DNA of 64,000 nucleotides from Flavobacterium yafengii (GCF_030010375.1 NZ_JASCRY010000003.1:372001-436000); one strand, 5' to 3'. Shown: positions 10,287 through 19,972, counted from the first letter of the stretch. Notes: generated by a model not told the origin, from the letters alone. Numbers and translations: made by a program.

Positions 10287-10625
10287 TTATTTCACCTGTT
10301 TGCTTGAAATTATTCTTTTACGTATTCTACTTAAAGATCCAGGGGTCATACCAAGATAAGCGGCTAAGTGATATTGTGGTACCCTATTGAACAAATCTGG
10401 CTTTATTTCCATGAATTTTAAGTAACGCATTTCGGAACTTAAATTTTTGAAATTGCCAAATAAAATTTAAGCCTGAGCTAATAATTCATGGTTCATTTCC
10501 ATAATCAAAGTTTTTAATTTTGGTGCTTTTTCAATAAGTGCTTTATCCCTTTTAGGTGACCCAAGCGCCAAAGTACAATCTTCAAGACAGGATAAATAGT
10601 CATCCCTTAAAAACACAATAACCAT
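10287..10625 (-). pseudogene. Crp/Fnr-family regulator, C-terminal remnant
   Basis: Read on the minus strand, two frames together give the end of a Crp-like regulator. An upstream part reads 'LEDCTLALGSPKRDKALIEK'. After a shift and an in-frame TAG near 10385 comes the DNA-binding helix 'NRVPQYHLAAYLGMTPGSLS' followed by RIRKRII and a stop at 10287-10289. This is the same helix-turn-helix pattern as in the intact regulators at 18734 and 20223. The cyclic-nucleotide-binding half is missing or unrecognisable. Confidence 0.7.
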
Positions 10626-10716
10626 CTAATTATTAACAACTTGTATTAAAACACTACCAGAAACAGCTCTGTAAAATCGCCAAAAAGTGTATATTTCCGT
10701 ATAAAAAAGTGGCAAT

Positions 10717-11232
10717 ATGTTAGGTAAAATCAAATTTTCAACAAAATTTATTCAAAACAAGGTTGACAAACCTTATAAACCTTGAGCATCCTTTGGTAAA
10801 ATTAGCTGGAGAGATTTCTTGGGATAAAATGGAGATTGAGCTCCAGAATTTATATACGGAGCAAGGAAGACCCTCAATTCCGATTAGAAAAATTGTACGA
10901 TTGTTGCTTTTGAAAGAAATGTTTAAAGAAAGTGATGAATCGGTTGTTAAACGTTGGATTGAGAATGCGTATTGGCAATATTTCACTGGAGAAGATTTCT
11001 TTCAAACCAAACAACCGTTTGACCCCAATGAGTTTGTTCATTTTAGAAAACGTCTGAAAGAAGTTCAGATTGACTCTACTGTTCAAGAAAAAAACATCAC
11101 ATTTCAAACTGATACAAAACTGGCAAAAAAAGTAATTGACAATTGTGCTAAAATTGCCGAAAAGGAAGGTGTTGTCCAAAGACAAACATATAAAAGGCTA
11201 AGCAAGCAGCACCTGGACATGCTAACTTAGCC
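10717..11232 (+). pseudogene. IS5-type transposase remnant (DUF772 N-terminal domain)
   Basis: From ATG 10717 the reading 'MLGKIKFSTKFIQNKV' runs into a stop. A shift near 10758 moves to the long frame with 'LINLEHPLVKLAGEISW', 'GRPSIPIRKIVRLLLLK' and 'WIENAYWQYFTGEDFF', the DUF772 region of IS5-type transposases. The frame then jumps from 'HFRKRLKE' to 'VQIDSTVQEKNITF'; by recollection of the family about 20-25 residues are missing there. It ends at 'RQTYKRLSKQHLDMLT', before most of the DDE domain. The DNA directly after it is the interior of a serine-hydrolase gene, so this relic marks a recombination junction. Confidence 0.75.
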
Positions 11233-11255
11233 TTCGGAGAAAGTTAAGAAATAAA

Positions 11256-12310
11256 TCTTAATTTTAAAAGCTATTGAAGAAAACAAAATATCATTAAACC
11301 AATCCTTGGATAAATTTTTCCCTGAAATTGAAAATTTAAAAAAAATAACTATTGGAAATTTGTTAAATCACAGAAGTGGTATACACGATTTCACCAATGA
11401 AAAAAGCTATTCTAGCTATAATACCGAGTTTAAATCTGAAAAGCAGATGATCGAAATTATTGCTAAGGGAAAAAGTGATTTTGAACCCAATATCAAAGTA
11501 GAATATAGCAATTCTAACTATATTGTTTTGAGTTATATTCTTGAAAAAATTTATAAAAAATCGCATGCAACAATTTTAGATTCTAAAATCATAAAACCAT
11601 TAGGATTAAAAAACACCTATTTTGGTGGCAAAATCCAAATTCAGAATAGTGAAAGTTACTCATATCATTTCATAAATAAATGGGATAAAGGAACGGAGAC
11701 GGATTTATCAATCCTAATGGGAGCTGGTGCTATTCTGTCAAATTCAACGGATTTAAATACCTTTATCGAACAACTTTTTAATGGCAAGATAATTTCGCAG
11801 AAATCTTTATCCGTAATGACAACCATGAGTGATTTTAACGGAATGGGTATGTTAGAGTTTCAAAATTTTGAAGAGAAAAGTTATGGTCACAATGGCGCTA
11901 TTGATGATTTTCAATCTATTTTAAGCTATTTTCCCAAAGAAAAACTATCGGTTGCGTTAACATCAAACGGATTAAATTACCCAATCAATAATGTGTTATC
12001 ATGTGCATTGAGTTGCTATTTTAACAAACCATTTGCAATGCCTATCTTTAATTATGTAGAGTTAAAACCGGAAGTATTAGATTTATATTTAGGGCAATAT
12101 ACAAGTAAACTAATTCCTATAAAAATTACTATAACAAAAAAAGGAAATAAATTACTTGGTCAAGTAATGGGACAACCTGCTTTTCCATTAGAAGCAGCGG
12201 CAATAAATGTTTTTAAGTTTGAACAAGTTGGACTGGTTCTTGAATTCGATGCCGATAAAAAAGAAATGATTTTAAAACAAGGCTGACAAGAGTTTTTATT
12301 TACAAAATAA
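11256..12310 (+). pseudogene. serine hydrolase, copy A: 5'-truncated duplicate of the gene at 23459
   Basis: From 'LILKAIEENKISL' on, this matches the intact protein at 23459-24802 almost residue for residue ('FPEIEN.KKITI..LLNHRSGIHD', 'VEYSNSNYI', 'YGHNGAIDDFQSI'). The first ~92 residues, including the signal peptide and the SISK nucleophile motif, are missing. Homology starts abruptly at about 11256, just after the IS5-type relic. A TGA at 12284-12286 replaces the GGA codon of the intact copy, after which the ancestral frame continues to TAA at 12308-12310. Without the catalytic serine this cannot act as a hydrolase. Confidence 0.9.
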
Positions 12311-12741
12311 TAAATAATAGTTTACAACATCTAATAAACTAAACTAAAAATCCCCAAATATAGACTGCCCCCAAATAGTGTCTAACTTTTTGGGGCAGTT
12401 CAATATTGGTTTTGAGGATTTTTGTTTTCCAGATATCCAATTGTATTGCAGAATTAGACCTCCAATTATTAACTTCTGTTACACTAAATTTTACAGTTTC
12501 AAACCCCAAAACTATCAGTAAAAATTCCTAGTAACTCCTTTTCAGCTTCTTTTTTGTCCTGCCCGAAAAACAAATTCAGTCCCAAATTACATGAACAATT
12601 CTATTGGGAGTATTTTTCATGCAGCCATCTCCATTAGACTTTCATAATCTTGCAGACAAATATCCCCAGTTTGAATAATATATTTCCCAAACACTCTAAA
12701 ATCATCAAATATTGTTCTTCTAAATTCCTAAATTTGAAGTT
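12311..12741 (+). repeat. duplicated intergenic region, copy A
   Basis: This stretch matches the DNA between the serine hydrolase and kinase in the intact module (24803-25182) and, in its second half, the DNA before the kinase pseudogene at 16821. Shared blocks include CAGACAAATATCCCCAGTTT and ATATTGTTCTTCTAAAT. No gene is present. The block carries a short IS-end scar at 12363-12401 that the other copies lack. Confidence 0.8.
12363..12401. repeat. IS3-type terminal-repeat scar
   Basis: The segment begins GACTGCCCCCAAATAGTGTC and ends AACTTTTTGGGGCAGTTC, so its two halves are imperfect inverted copies of a terminus resembling those of IS3-family elements. It splits what is, in the intact module at 24838-24867, a single terminator hairpin. 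Confidence 0.55.
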
Positions 12742-12851
12742 ATGAAAAAATCAATCGTTATTTTATTACATATTGGTTTTTGGTCTTGCTATTTACTGTT
12801 AATAGCAATCTTATTAGCCGTTTTCTACAGGAGCAGTAGTCATGCAGTGTA
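12742..12851 (+). pseudogene. LytS-type kinase, copy A: N-terminal fragment
   Basis: ATG 12742 opens 'MKKSIVILLHIGFWSCYLLL', the first membrane segment of the kinases at 25183 and 16821. After about 35 residues (..SSSHAV) homology stops and a TAG follows at once. The remaining kinase and its regulator are absent from this copy. The following ~120 bases hold no gene and lead to the end of the convergent LytTR regulator. Confidence 0.8.
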
Positions 12852-12970
12852 GTATTTACAGCTATTGTACCCCATCATTTCTTTTTTGCTTAGTCCTATA
12901 TTGATTTTAGACTTATAGTCCTTAAGGCTTTTATTCTAATCTTTTCTGTACAATGAACCAAATTTAATAA

Positions 12971-13678
12971 TCAATCATTTTTAATCATGTTCGAAAAATG
13001 TTCGCGATAAGTAATTCCAATTGGTACACGGGTTTTATTGATAATAACAACCGCTTTTTCAATAATTTCTATATGCTTTAATGAAATGATATAGGATTTA
13101 TGAATACGTTTAAACTTATTCGAAGGCAGCAACTTTAATATCTCATTCATCGGTAGCAACGTCATAATTTTACCTTTTAGGGTGTAAAACAGCATATAAT
13201 TTCCCGCAGCTTCTATGTATAAAATATCATCTGTTGCTATTTTAAATGTTTTTGAACCACTTTTGATAAGCACTGATTGGCTATGTGGTTCGCTGCTGTT
13301 ATACATATTGGTCTCTTCTTTTTTTGGGGAAGAAAAGTCAATGAGCTTATTCACTCCCTTAAGAAATCGGTCATATTTTACAGGTTTCAACAGATAATCT
13401 ACTGCATTAAATTCATAACTTTCCGCTCCGTATTCCGAATAAGCTGTGGTAAATATTATTTTTGGCAACACAGGCAACGCCTTCAATAATTCAATTCCAG
13501 ATAATTCAGGCATATTAATATCTATAAAAACTAAATCTATGGGGTTTTTTAATAGAAAATTCATTGCCGTAAACGGATTGGTAAACCCAGCAACAAATTC
13601 CAAAAAGGGTGTTTTTTCAATATACCCTGAAATCAATTCAAGAGCTCGTGGCTCGTCATCAATAGCAATACATTTCAT
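12971..13678 (-). CDS. LytTR-family response regulator
   Basis: The 235-residue protein has an N-terminal receiver (acidic DDEP at 7-10, phospho-acceptor Asp53 in FIDINMP, Lys98 in LLKPV) and a C-terminal LytTR DNA-binding domain with 'ILYIEAAGNYMLFYT', 'FKRIHKSYIISL' and a terminal 'VPIGITYREHF'. Its start overlaps the stop of the upstream kinase gene by four bases (ATGA), which indicates coupled translation. It is related to, but clearly diverged from, the LytTR proteins at 17880 and 26243. The divergent C1 peptidase gene about 210 bases beyond the kinase start is a plausible target. Confidence 0.92.
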   Translation of the reverse strand: MKCIAIDDEPRALELISGYIEKTPFLEFVAGFTNPFTAMNFLLKNPIDLVFIDINMPELSGIELLKALPVLPKIIFTTAYSEYGAESYEFNAVDYLLKPVKYDRFLKGVNKLIDFSSPKKEETNMYNSSEPHSQSVLIKSGSKTFKIATDDILYIEAAGNYMLFYTLKGKIMTLLPMNEILKLLPSNKFKRIHKSYIISLKHIEIIEKAVVIINKTRVPIGITYREHFSNMIKND

Positions 13679-14736
13679 AATTGGATTTGTTTTAACTTTA
13701 TTTCTAATCTAACCCTAAAAAAAAATTCCTCATTATTAATCTCCAAGTGATGTTGATTAGGATACAGCAGAAGCAATCGTTCTTTAACATTATTCATTCC
13801 AATTCCTGAATTTTCTTTCTTGATCTCAACTGCACCACTGTTCTTTAAATTTTTCGTTTCAAGTATTAATGTATCGAAATTAAAAAAAATTAATATTGAT
13901 ATTTCGGCTTTCTTACTCAGCATGATCCCGTGTTTAAATACATTTTCAATAAATGGAATGAGAATCATCGGGGCTATTCTTAAATTTTGATAATTTCCTT
14001 TAACTTCATATTTTACCTGGTCTGCTAATTCTGTAGACATTCTTTGCATCTGAAGGTTAATATAATTATCAATATAATTAATTTCTTTTTCAAGTAAAAC
14101 TTTCTCTTCATTGCTTTCGTACAAAACATAACGCATAAGACCTGATAACTTTTCTATGATATCTGCAGTCCCTTCATCATTACTTTTAATGGCACTGGCA
14201 TAGGCCATATTTAATGTATTAAAAAGAAAATGAGGATTGATCTGAGCTTTCAGATATTTTAATTCAGTAGTCAGTTTATCACTGACCAATTGTTGTTGCA
14301 ATTTATTGCTATTTATCCAATTTTTACTTAGTCCATAACCTAATGACAAAGACAAAATAAATGTTTTAGTTTGAAAATTAAGGGTAATATCCGAAAAAAA
14401 AGACTCCTTCTCACTCGAAAAAAGTGATATGGCATAAAAATGATCAAAAATGCTATTTATCAGGACAATCCCCATATATAAAACAATCAATAAAATAAAA
14501 TACAACCGGTACTGATGCTTAGAAAAAAAACGCGGGATAAGATATAGTGCATTAATATAAAATAACAGTATGTTTAATATAGTACTCCAAACCATAGGAA
14601 GGTAAATACTCTCATCCTGCTTGCGAAAAGACCCCAGAGTTCTAACTTCCAACCAAACAATAAAAAAAAAAGAACCCCAAATAAAAAAATGTATAATCGG
14701 CTCAATTCTTCCTTTTAACTTCATTTTTTTGAACAT
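13675..14736 (-). CDS. LytS-type sensor histidine kinase
   Basis: The 353-residue kinase has about four membrane helices in the first ~150 residues ('FFIWGSFFFIVWLEV', 'FILLIVLYMGIVLI' and others). A short coiled linker leads to the His_kinase domain with phospho-acceptor box 'LKAQINPHFLFNTLNM', the N-box-like 'IPFIENVFKHGI' and the G box 'NSGIGMNNVKERL'. It is the partner of the overlapping LytTR regulator. No extracellular sensor domain is present, so the signal probably acts in or near the membrane. The gene is divergent from the C1 peptidase gene at 14950. Confidence 0.92.
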   Translation of the reverse strand: MFKKMKLKGRIEPIIHFFIWGSFFFIVWLEVRTLGSFRKQDESIYLPMVWSTILNILLFYINALYLIPRFFSKHQYRLYFILLIVLYMGIVLINSIFDHFYAISLFSSEKESFFSDITLNFQTKTFILSLSLGYGLSKNWINSNKLQQQLVSDKLTTELKYLKAQINPHFLFNTLNMAYASAIKSNDEGTADIIEKLSGLMRYVLYESNEEKVLLEKEINYIDNYINLQMQRMSTELADQVKYEVKGNYQNLRIAPMILIPFIENVFKHGIMLSKKAEISILIFFNFDTLILETKNLKNSGAVEIKKENSGIGMNNVKERLLLLYPNQHHLEINNEEFFFRVRLEIKLKQIQL

Positions 14737-14949
14737 TATTTGTCGTTTAAGCTGTAAATATAATTACTAATAATTAAAAAATAGCAACGGGGAATCCATA
14801 ATTATCTGAATTCAATCTATTTCAATTCGTATTCAATTCATCCATTAAATGATGTCAGTCCAATTGTTTTTTAAGACATTCATATAAAAGATTTTTTTCA
14901 GGAAAATAAAATTGGGTAGTTTGTCAAAGTATTTTAAAACAACCTTACT

Positions 14950-16377
14950 ATGAAAATAAAAATTTCAATTACAGTTATCCTATTATGTATCGGAATGGTA
15001 ATCAATGGGCAGAATAAAAAACAAACTCCATTAGAAGGTTCATGGATGGGAAAAACTAATACCAAAGACTTATCAATGTCAGAATTAGTTCTATTCAGAA
15101 TTGAATTGAAAAAAAATTCAATCAAAGGCTATATGGATTTTCCGGATAAAAGATTAAAAGACATCTCACTAGATAAAATGTGGAGGGTTAAGGATAGTGT
15201 ATTTGCAGATGCAAGAAATTCATTGGGATGGCCTGAGACGGCTCCATTAATTTTCAAAGGAGTAATTATGCCTGGAGATTCCGTTATAGACGGTGTATGG
15301 GGTGGCAATACACCTTTAAAATTGAGCCGAACTAACTATGTATTTAAACTTAAAACAAATACAAACCCCCAAGTGGCAGGTTATAAAATAATTAAATTAA
15401 TTGAAAGCACCCCTTTTAAAGACCAGCAAGCTACTGGTGATTGCTGGAGTTTTGCCACCACTTCCTTTATTGAAACAGAAGCCATAAGACTGGGGAAAAA
15501 ACCAGTAGTACTTACTCCAATGTTTTTTGTTAGACCTACATATATCAATAAAGCAGAGAATTATATAAGAAGGAATGGAAGTAGTTTTTTTGGCGAAGGA
15601 GATTTAACTTTTAGTGTAATGAAAGCATACAAGGAATTCGGGGCCATTCCGGAAAGCGTTTATTCCGGAAAATTGGATTCTGATACTAAACACGATCATG
15701 CAGACATGAATAATGCACTATTGGAGAAGGTTAAATTCTATAAAAACTCGCATGGAGATCTGACCCCCGAGATTTACAGAAGAGACATGGATGAAATACT
15801 GACAAAAACTTTGGGGAAAGTTCCCGATACTTTTGTTTACGATGGAAAACAATTTACCACAGAATCTTTTGCAAAAGAAATGATTGGAATAAATCCAGAT
15901 GATTATGTGGAAATTACCTCATTCAACCACCATCCTTTTTATTCAAAGTTTAATTTAGAGATTGAGGCGAACTGGAATAATAATCAATATTTAAATCTTC
16001 CATTAGACGATTTCAGTACCGTCATTGATGATGCCCTGATACATAATTATTCCGTTTGCTGGGATGGGGATATATATGAAGGCTTTAACGATGGTTTCGC
16101 AATTTTGGGTGATACTAAAATCATTACACAACAAATTCGACAGGCAGCATTTGATAATCGCACAACTGAAGATATACATAATATGCACATTATTGGTATT
16201 GCAGAGAACGAAAAAGGCAACAGATTTTATATTGTTAAAAATTCAGGCGATGCGAAGGATTGCGGAGGATATCTTTATATGTCCAAAGAATATTTACTTT
16301 TAAAAACGATTTCGGTGATGGTCAACAAAAATTCCATTCCAAAGTCAATCATGAAGAAAGTAAAAAAAAATATTTAA
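14950..16377 (+). CDS. exported C1-family cysteine peptidase (bleomycin-hydrolase-like)
   Basis: The 475-residue protein has a signal peptide (ITVILLCIGMVINGQ) and an N-terminal domain of ~130 residues of the kind 'LEGSWMGK...' that resembles secreted lipocalin-like modules. The papain-fold catalytic part follows. Cys165 lies in 'ATGDCWSFATTSFIETEA', His413 in 'HNMHIIGIAENEKG' and Asn431 in 'YIVKNSGD', the expected C/H/N order of the C1B (bleomycin hydrolase/aminopeptidase C) group. All three residues are present, so it should be active. It is divergent from the LytS/LytTR pair, and a decayed second copy lies after another LytTR system at 27654, which suggests a functional link. A strong terminator follows. 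Confidence 0.85.
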   Translation: MKIKISITVILLCIGMVINGQNKKQTPLEGSWMGKTNTKDLSMSELVLFRIELKKNSIKGYMDFPDKRLKDISLDKMWRVKDSVFADARNSLGWPETAPLIFKGVIMPGDSVIDGVWGGNTPLKLSRTNYVFKLKTNTNPQVAGYKIIKLIESTPFKDQQATGDCWSFATTSFIETEAIRLGKKPVVLTPMFFVRPTYINKAENYIRRNGSSFFGEGDLTFSVMKAYKEFGAIPESVYSGKLDSDTKHDHADMNNALLEKVKFYKNSHGDLTPEIYRRDMDEILTKTLGKVPDTFVYDGKQFTTESFAKEMIGINPDDYVEITSFNHHPFYSKFNLEIEANWNNNQYLNLPLDDFSTVIDDALIHNYSVCWDGDIYEGFNDGFAILGDTKIITQQIRQAAFDNRTTEDIHNMHIIGIAENEKGNRFYIVKNSGDAKDCGGYLYMSKEYLLLKTISVMVNKNSIPKSIMKKVKKNI

Positions 16378-16478
16378 ACTTTTTTAAATTATCATTTGAT
16401 ACAATAACACCTTTAATAAATGTTTCTTTCATTTGAAAAAGCAATAATAATAATATAAATCTAATCATTAATTGTAGC

Positions 16479-16508
16479 AAAAAGTCGAAAAATATTTTCG
16501 ACTTTTTT
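16479..16508 (+). terminator. rho-independent terminator of the C1 peptidase gene
   Basis: AAAAAGTCGAAAA and TTTTCGACTTTTTT form a 13-bp stem with a four-base loop, ending in a T run, 102 bases after the stop codon. Confidence 0.8.
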
Positions 16509-16820
16509 AATGTTAGATGTAGCAGCAAAAAATCTATAAACAAATAAAAATTCTAACGTAAATCAAAGATATCTTCTTTATAATTAAAGTTATATTAAAA
16601 AAATTTACATAAGGCTTAGTCAAATTCTTTTTTGTCCTATCCTGCTGATTTAATTTTGTACCGAACTAAGAGAACAATTCTATTACAAGCATATTTTATG
16701 GAACCATCTGTAGAAAACTTTCCTAATCTTGCAGACAAATATCCCCAGTTTGAATAATATATTTTCCAAACACTCTAAAATCATCGAATATTGTTCTTCT
16801 AAATCCCTAAATTTGAGGTT

Positions 16821-17887
16821 ATGAAAAAATCAATCGTTATTTTATTACATTTTGGTTTTTGGTCTTGTTATTTACTGTTAATAGCAATCCTATAAGCCGT
16901 TTTCTACAGGAGCAGTAGTCATGCAATAGATCAAACAGCACGAGTTTTAAATGCATTCAAATTCCTTTTCTTGTTTGCATTTCTCCCATCTTTTCTTACA
17001 TTTTATGGTTGCTATTTAATAGTATTTTCAAAACAACTACAACAAAAAAAGTTTTTCCTTTCCTTTTTTTTCGACATAATAATCTCAGTAATTGCTTCGA
17101 TAATAGCCTATATCTTGATGTGGTATTTAATAGAAACGGGGTGTCTTATTGACATGGATAAAGGAGGGATAAACGGTACGTCTACCGCTTTCAGAACAAT
17201 ACTATTTATGAGCTTTATTGCTTCCATATCTGGTTTAGCAGCATTAATACTTAAAGGTTTTATTACTTGGGTTAAAGAAATAAAGTTGATAGAAGAGTTG
17301 AAACAAAAAAATTATGAAACAGAAATGGCATTGATTAAATCCCAGTTAGGCCCTCATTTTCTATTTAAGACACTGAACAACATCGATGTACTGGTTTTAA
17401 AAGATGCGACAGAAGCTTCCAATTATTTAAACAAACTATCAGATATTTTGCGTTTTATGCTGTACGAAACGAAGACAGATGAAATTTTACTTAAAAAAGA
17501 GATTGAATACATAGAGAAGTACATCGAATTACAAAAAATAAGAACTGCAAATGCGAATTATGTAAGCTTTAAAGTAATAGGTAATCCAGTCAATATAACA
17601 ATAGCCCCAATGGTTTTCATTTCATTTATTGAAAATTTTTTAAGCATAGCACCAATAATAAAATAGACTATGCTATTAATTTTCAGATATTTATCAATAA
17701 GGAAAACATCATATTTATATGTGAAAACAAGTTCGATTCCAATCGAAAATTAATACAAGAAAGCAATGGTTTACGTAATAATCTTATCCAAAAACGTCTA
17801 AATTTGTTATATCCAGAACAACATCTATTAGAATTTGACAAACAAATGAACCTTTACAGTGTAAAATTAAGAATTAAAAATGGTTAG
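16821..17887 (+). pseudogene. LytS-type kinase, copy B, decayed
   Basis: Compared with the intact kinase at 25183, this copy has a TAA at 16893-16895 after 24 codons and a frameshift near 17637 in the N box ('FIENFLSIAPIIK' instead of 'FIENAFKHSTNKK'). It also has substitutions around the phospho-acceptor (QLGPHFLFKTLNN for QLDPHFLFNTLNN). The frame between the lesions is otherwise open, so internal re-starts could give fragments but not a working kinase. The ancestral stop TAG at 17885-17887 overlaps the regulator start as in the intact pair. Confidence 0.9.
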
Positions 17888-18576
17888 ATATTCTTGTATT
17901 ATTATAGAAGACGAACCCTTGGCACTCGAGAGAACCAAGAGTTTTGTAATCAAAGTACCCTTCCTTAATTTATGTGGTACGTTTGACAATGCACTTGATG
18001 GTCTATCTTATTTAAAAGCTAATAAAGTCGATTTACTTTTTTTAGATATTAATATGGATGAATTATCAGGTATTGAATTGCTTGAAAGTTCAAAAATAGA
18101 AAGTCAAATTATTATAACTACAGCCTATCAGGAGTATGCCATAAAAGGGTATGAACTCAATGTAACCGACTATCTATTAGAACCTTTTATGTTTGATAGG
18201 TTTTTAAAATCCGTAAACAAAGCACTAGAAAATAGCAACCAAAACTTTCCTAATGTGCCATCAGACTTTATTTTTGTAAAGACTGAAAATCGATTAGAGA
18301 AAATAAATTTAAGCGATATCCTTATTTATCGAAGAAATGAGGGATTAATGAAGAATTCATACGATAAATAAAAAGATTTTGACGCTCCAAAATTTTAGTG
18401 AACTAGAACAAATCATACCCTCAAATTTGGTTTTCAGAGTTCATAAATCGTATATGGTTGGGATTAACAAAATAGAATCTATAGGACGGATGAGAATGAA
18501 AATTTCTGATCAGAGAATCTCAATTTCAGAAACTTATAAAGAGCTTTTCTTTCAGGTACTAAATAACAGAATATAA
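17880..18576 (+). pseudogene. LytTR response regulator, copy B, decayed
   Basis: The receiver half is nearly identical to that of the intact regulator at 26243 (Asp56 in LFLDINMDELSG), but the conserved receiver lysine has become Glu ('YLLEPF' for 'YLLKPF'). A frameshift near 18320 destroys the receiver/LytTR linker; the frame meets TAA at 18369-18371, while the LytTR half ('FRVHKSYMVGINKIES') continues in another frame to 18576. The product cannot be a full regulator. Confidence 0.88.
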
Positions 18577-18733
18577 CTTTTCAGTAAATGTCTTGCAGAA
18601 TTAAAATACGAGTTTACAGACATCTTCACTTACTTCGCATAATAAAATTGTATCACTAACTCTATTCTTGGATTTTTGTATAAAATAGTAACAATTTATA
18701 CAAAAAAACAGCGTATAAATAAATCCAACAGCC

Positions 18734-19297
18734 ATGATAAAGCTACAAAGATATTTTAAAGTGTTTGGTTTTGAAGGGAATGATTTAGATAGAATTTTAA
18801 ATTCATTTAGACTCCAAATATTCAAAAAACACGATTTTTTTGTAAAGGAAGATAAAATAAGTAAACATTTAGGTTTTGTTGAAACCGGTATCTTTCAATA
18901 TTACGTTTTGAAAGAAGGTGAAATTAGAACTACATATGTTTCAATTGAAAATACATTTATGACTTCGCGTTTAAGTTTCGTAAATGAAATTCCTGCTATT
19001 GAAAATGTGAGAGCATTGACAGATGGAAGCGTTAGTATAATTAGCAAAACTAATCTTAAAAAACTGATAAATGATATCCCCAGATTCAAAGATTTTTATA
19101 TTGGTTTTTTGGAAAATTCTATTTGCAGTATAGACGCAAACCGTCATGACCTAATATTGCTCAGCGGAGAACAGCGATATAAAAAAATGCTAAAAGAAGA
19201 GCCCCAGCTTTTGCAAAAAATTCCGCTACAATATTTAGCATCTATACTTGGCGTGACCCCTCGCCATTTAAGCCGAATCCGAAATAATATCCATTAA
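18734..19297 (+). CDS. Crp/Fnr-family transcriptional regulator
   Basis: The 187-residue protein has an N-terminal cyclic-nucleotide-binding-like beta-roll ('FFVKEDKISKHLGFVETGIFQYYV', shown here in family pattern, residues 37-60) and a C-terminal helix-turn-helix, 'PLQYLASILGVTPRHLSRIR'. This short form, ending immediately after the recognition helix, is common in Bacteroidota Crp/Fnr regulators. The residues that bind cAMP in E. coli CRP are not evident, so the ligand is unknown. It sits where the DoxX gene lies in the intact copy of the module and may use the duplicated upstream region as its promoter. Confidence 0.88.
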   Translation: MIKLQRYFKVFGFEGNDLDRILNSFRLQIFKKHDFFVKEDKISKHLGFVETGIFQYYVLKEGEIRTTYVSIENTFMTSRLSFVNEIPAIENVRALTDGSVSIISKTNLKKLINDIPRFKDFYIGFLENSICSIDANRHDLILLSGEQRYKKMLKEEPQLLQKIPLQYLASILGVTPRHLSRIRNNIH

Positions 19298-19554
19298 CTT
19301 TTTTAGGCTTTTGATTAATGAAATTAATTCAATAATTCAAATATTTGCGCTTTTGTAAATAATAAAAGAAGGGAAATATGTAAATAATTAAAAAAAATAA
19401 AAATATTGATTTGGTAATAATTGCTAGCTCGCCCATTCAACGATAATTTTTAGATTGAACAAAAATTACAAATAAAAAAAAATTTATAGTAAACAATTAA
19501 TCCTTATTAACACAAAAATATTGTTGCAGTTAGGCTTATAAATAAAATAAAAAA

Positions 19555-19767
19555 ATGGAAAAATTAATTTACCCGATTAACGGAATTAACTATATTCTTT
19601 TTGAAATAGAGTTGCCTCTAAAATTAGCAAAAAAATTTGAAACTAGAATTAAAGTTGTTGATGGAATAATTCAGCACACAAAATATATAGAAAATTTTTG
19701 GAATAGGAACGTAAGTATAAAATGTTTAATTCCAGAGAGAAACATTGTAAGATTTAAGAATTTATAA
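19555..19767 (+). CDS. small hypothetical protein
   Basis: This is an open frame of 70 codons in very AT-rich DNA with a clean ATG and a mixed, slightly basic composition ('YPINGINYILFEIELPLKLA', 'RNVSIKCLIPER'). It has no signal peptide, membrane segment or known motif. The surrounding DNA (19298-19554) holds nothing recognisable. It could be a real small gene or a chance frame. Confidence 0.4.
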   Translation: MEKLIYPINGINYILFEIELPLKLAKKFETRIKVVDGIIQHTKYIENFWNRNVSIKCLIPERNIVRFKNL

Positions 19768-19802
19768 AAAAAATATTAAAAAATAATATTAACATATTAC
19801 AA

Positions 19803-19972
19803 TTACATGAATGTGCTATTGAAAGTTGTAGGGAATTCACATGCCAGTCCATTTCAAACTCCGCCAGCTACCGTTAAAGGAAATATTAAAAAGTACAACA
19901 AATTTTGACAACTATCCTCTAGGATATTTCAGATTATGTGAAGTGGGCAAAATTAACTATACGATTCAATAA
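19803..19972 (+). pseudogene. DUF4249 lipoprotein gene, 3' relic
   Basis: This stretch matches the last ~170 bases of the intact DUF4249 gene at 31372-32205, including 'CCATTTCAAACTCCGCCAGC', 'GGATATTTCAGA' and the ending ACGATTCAATAA (intact: ACAATTCAATAA). Small indels disrupt the frame. The 5' part and any TonB receptor partner are gone. The following ~250 bases before the next gene hold nothing recognisable. Confidence 0.75.

Larger units (their letters stand above)
16620..18700 (+). repeat. duplicated kinase/regulator block, copy B
   Basis: This block is highly similar to 24990-27060 of the intact module: the leader (from about TTTTTGTCCTATCCTGC), kinase, LytTR regulator and the ~120 bases after it up to the DoxX promoter region. 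Homology ends just before a Crp/Fnr gene, where the intact copy has DoxX. Both genes are disabled. Confidence 0.85.
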
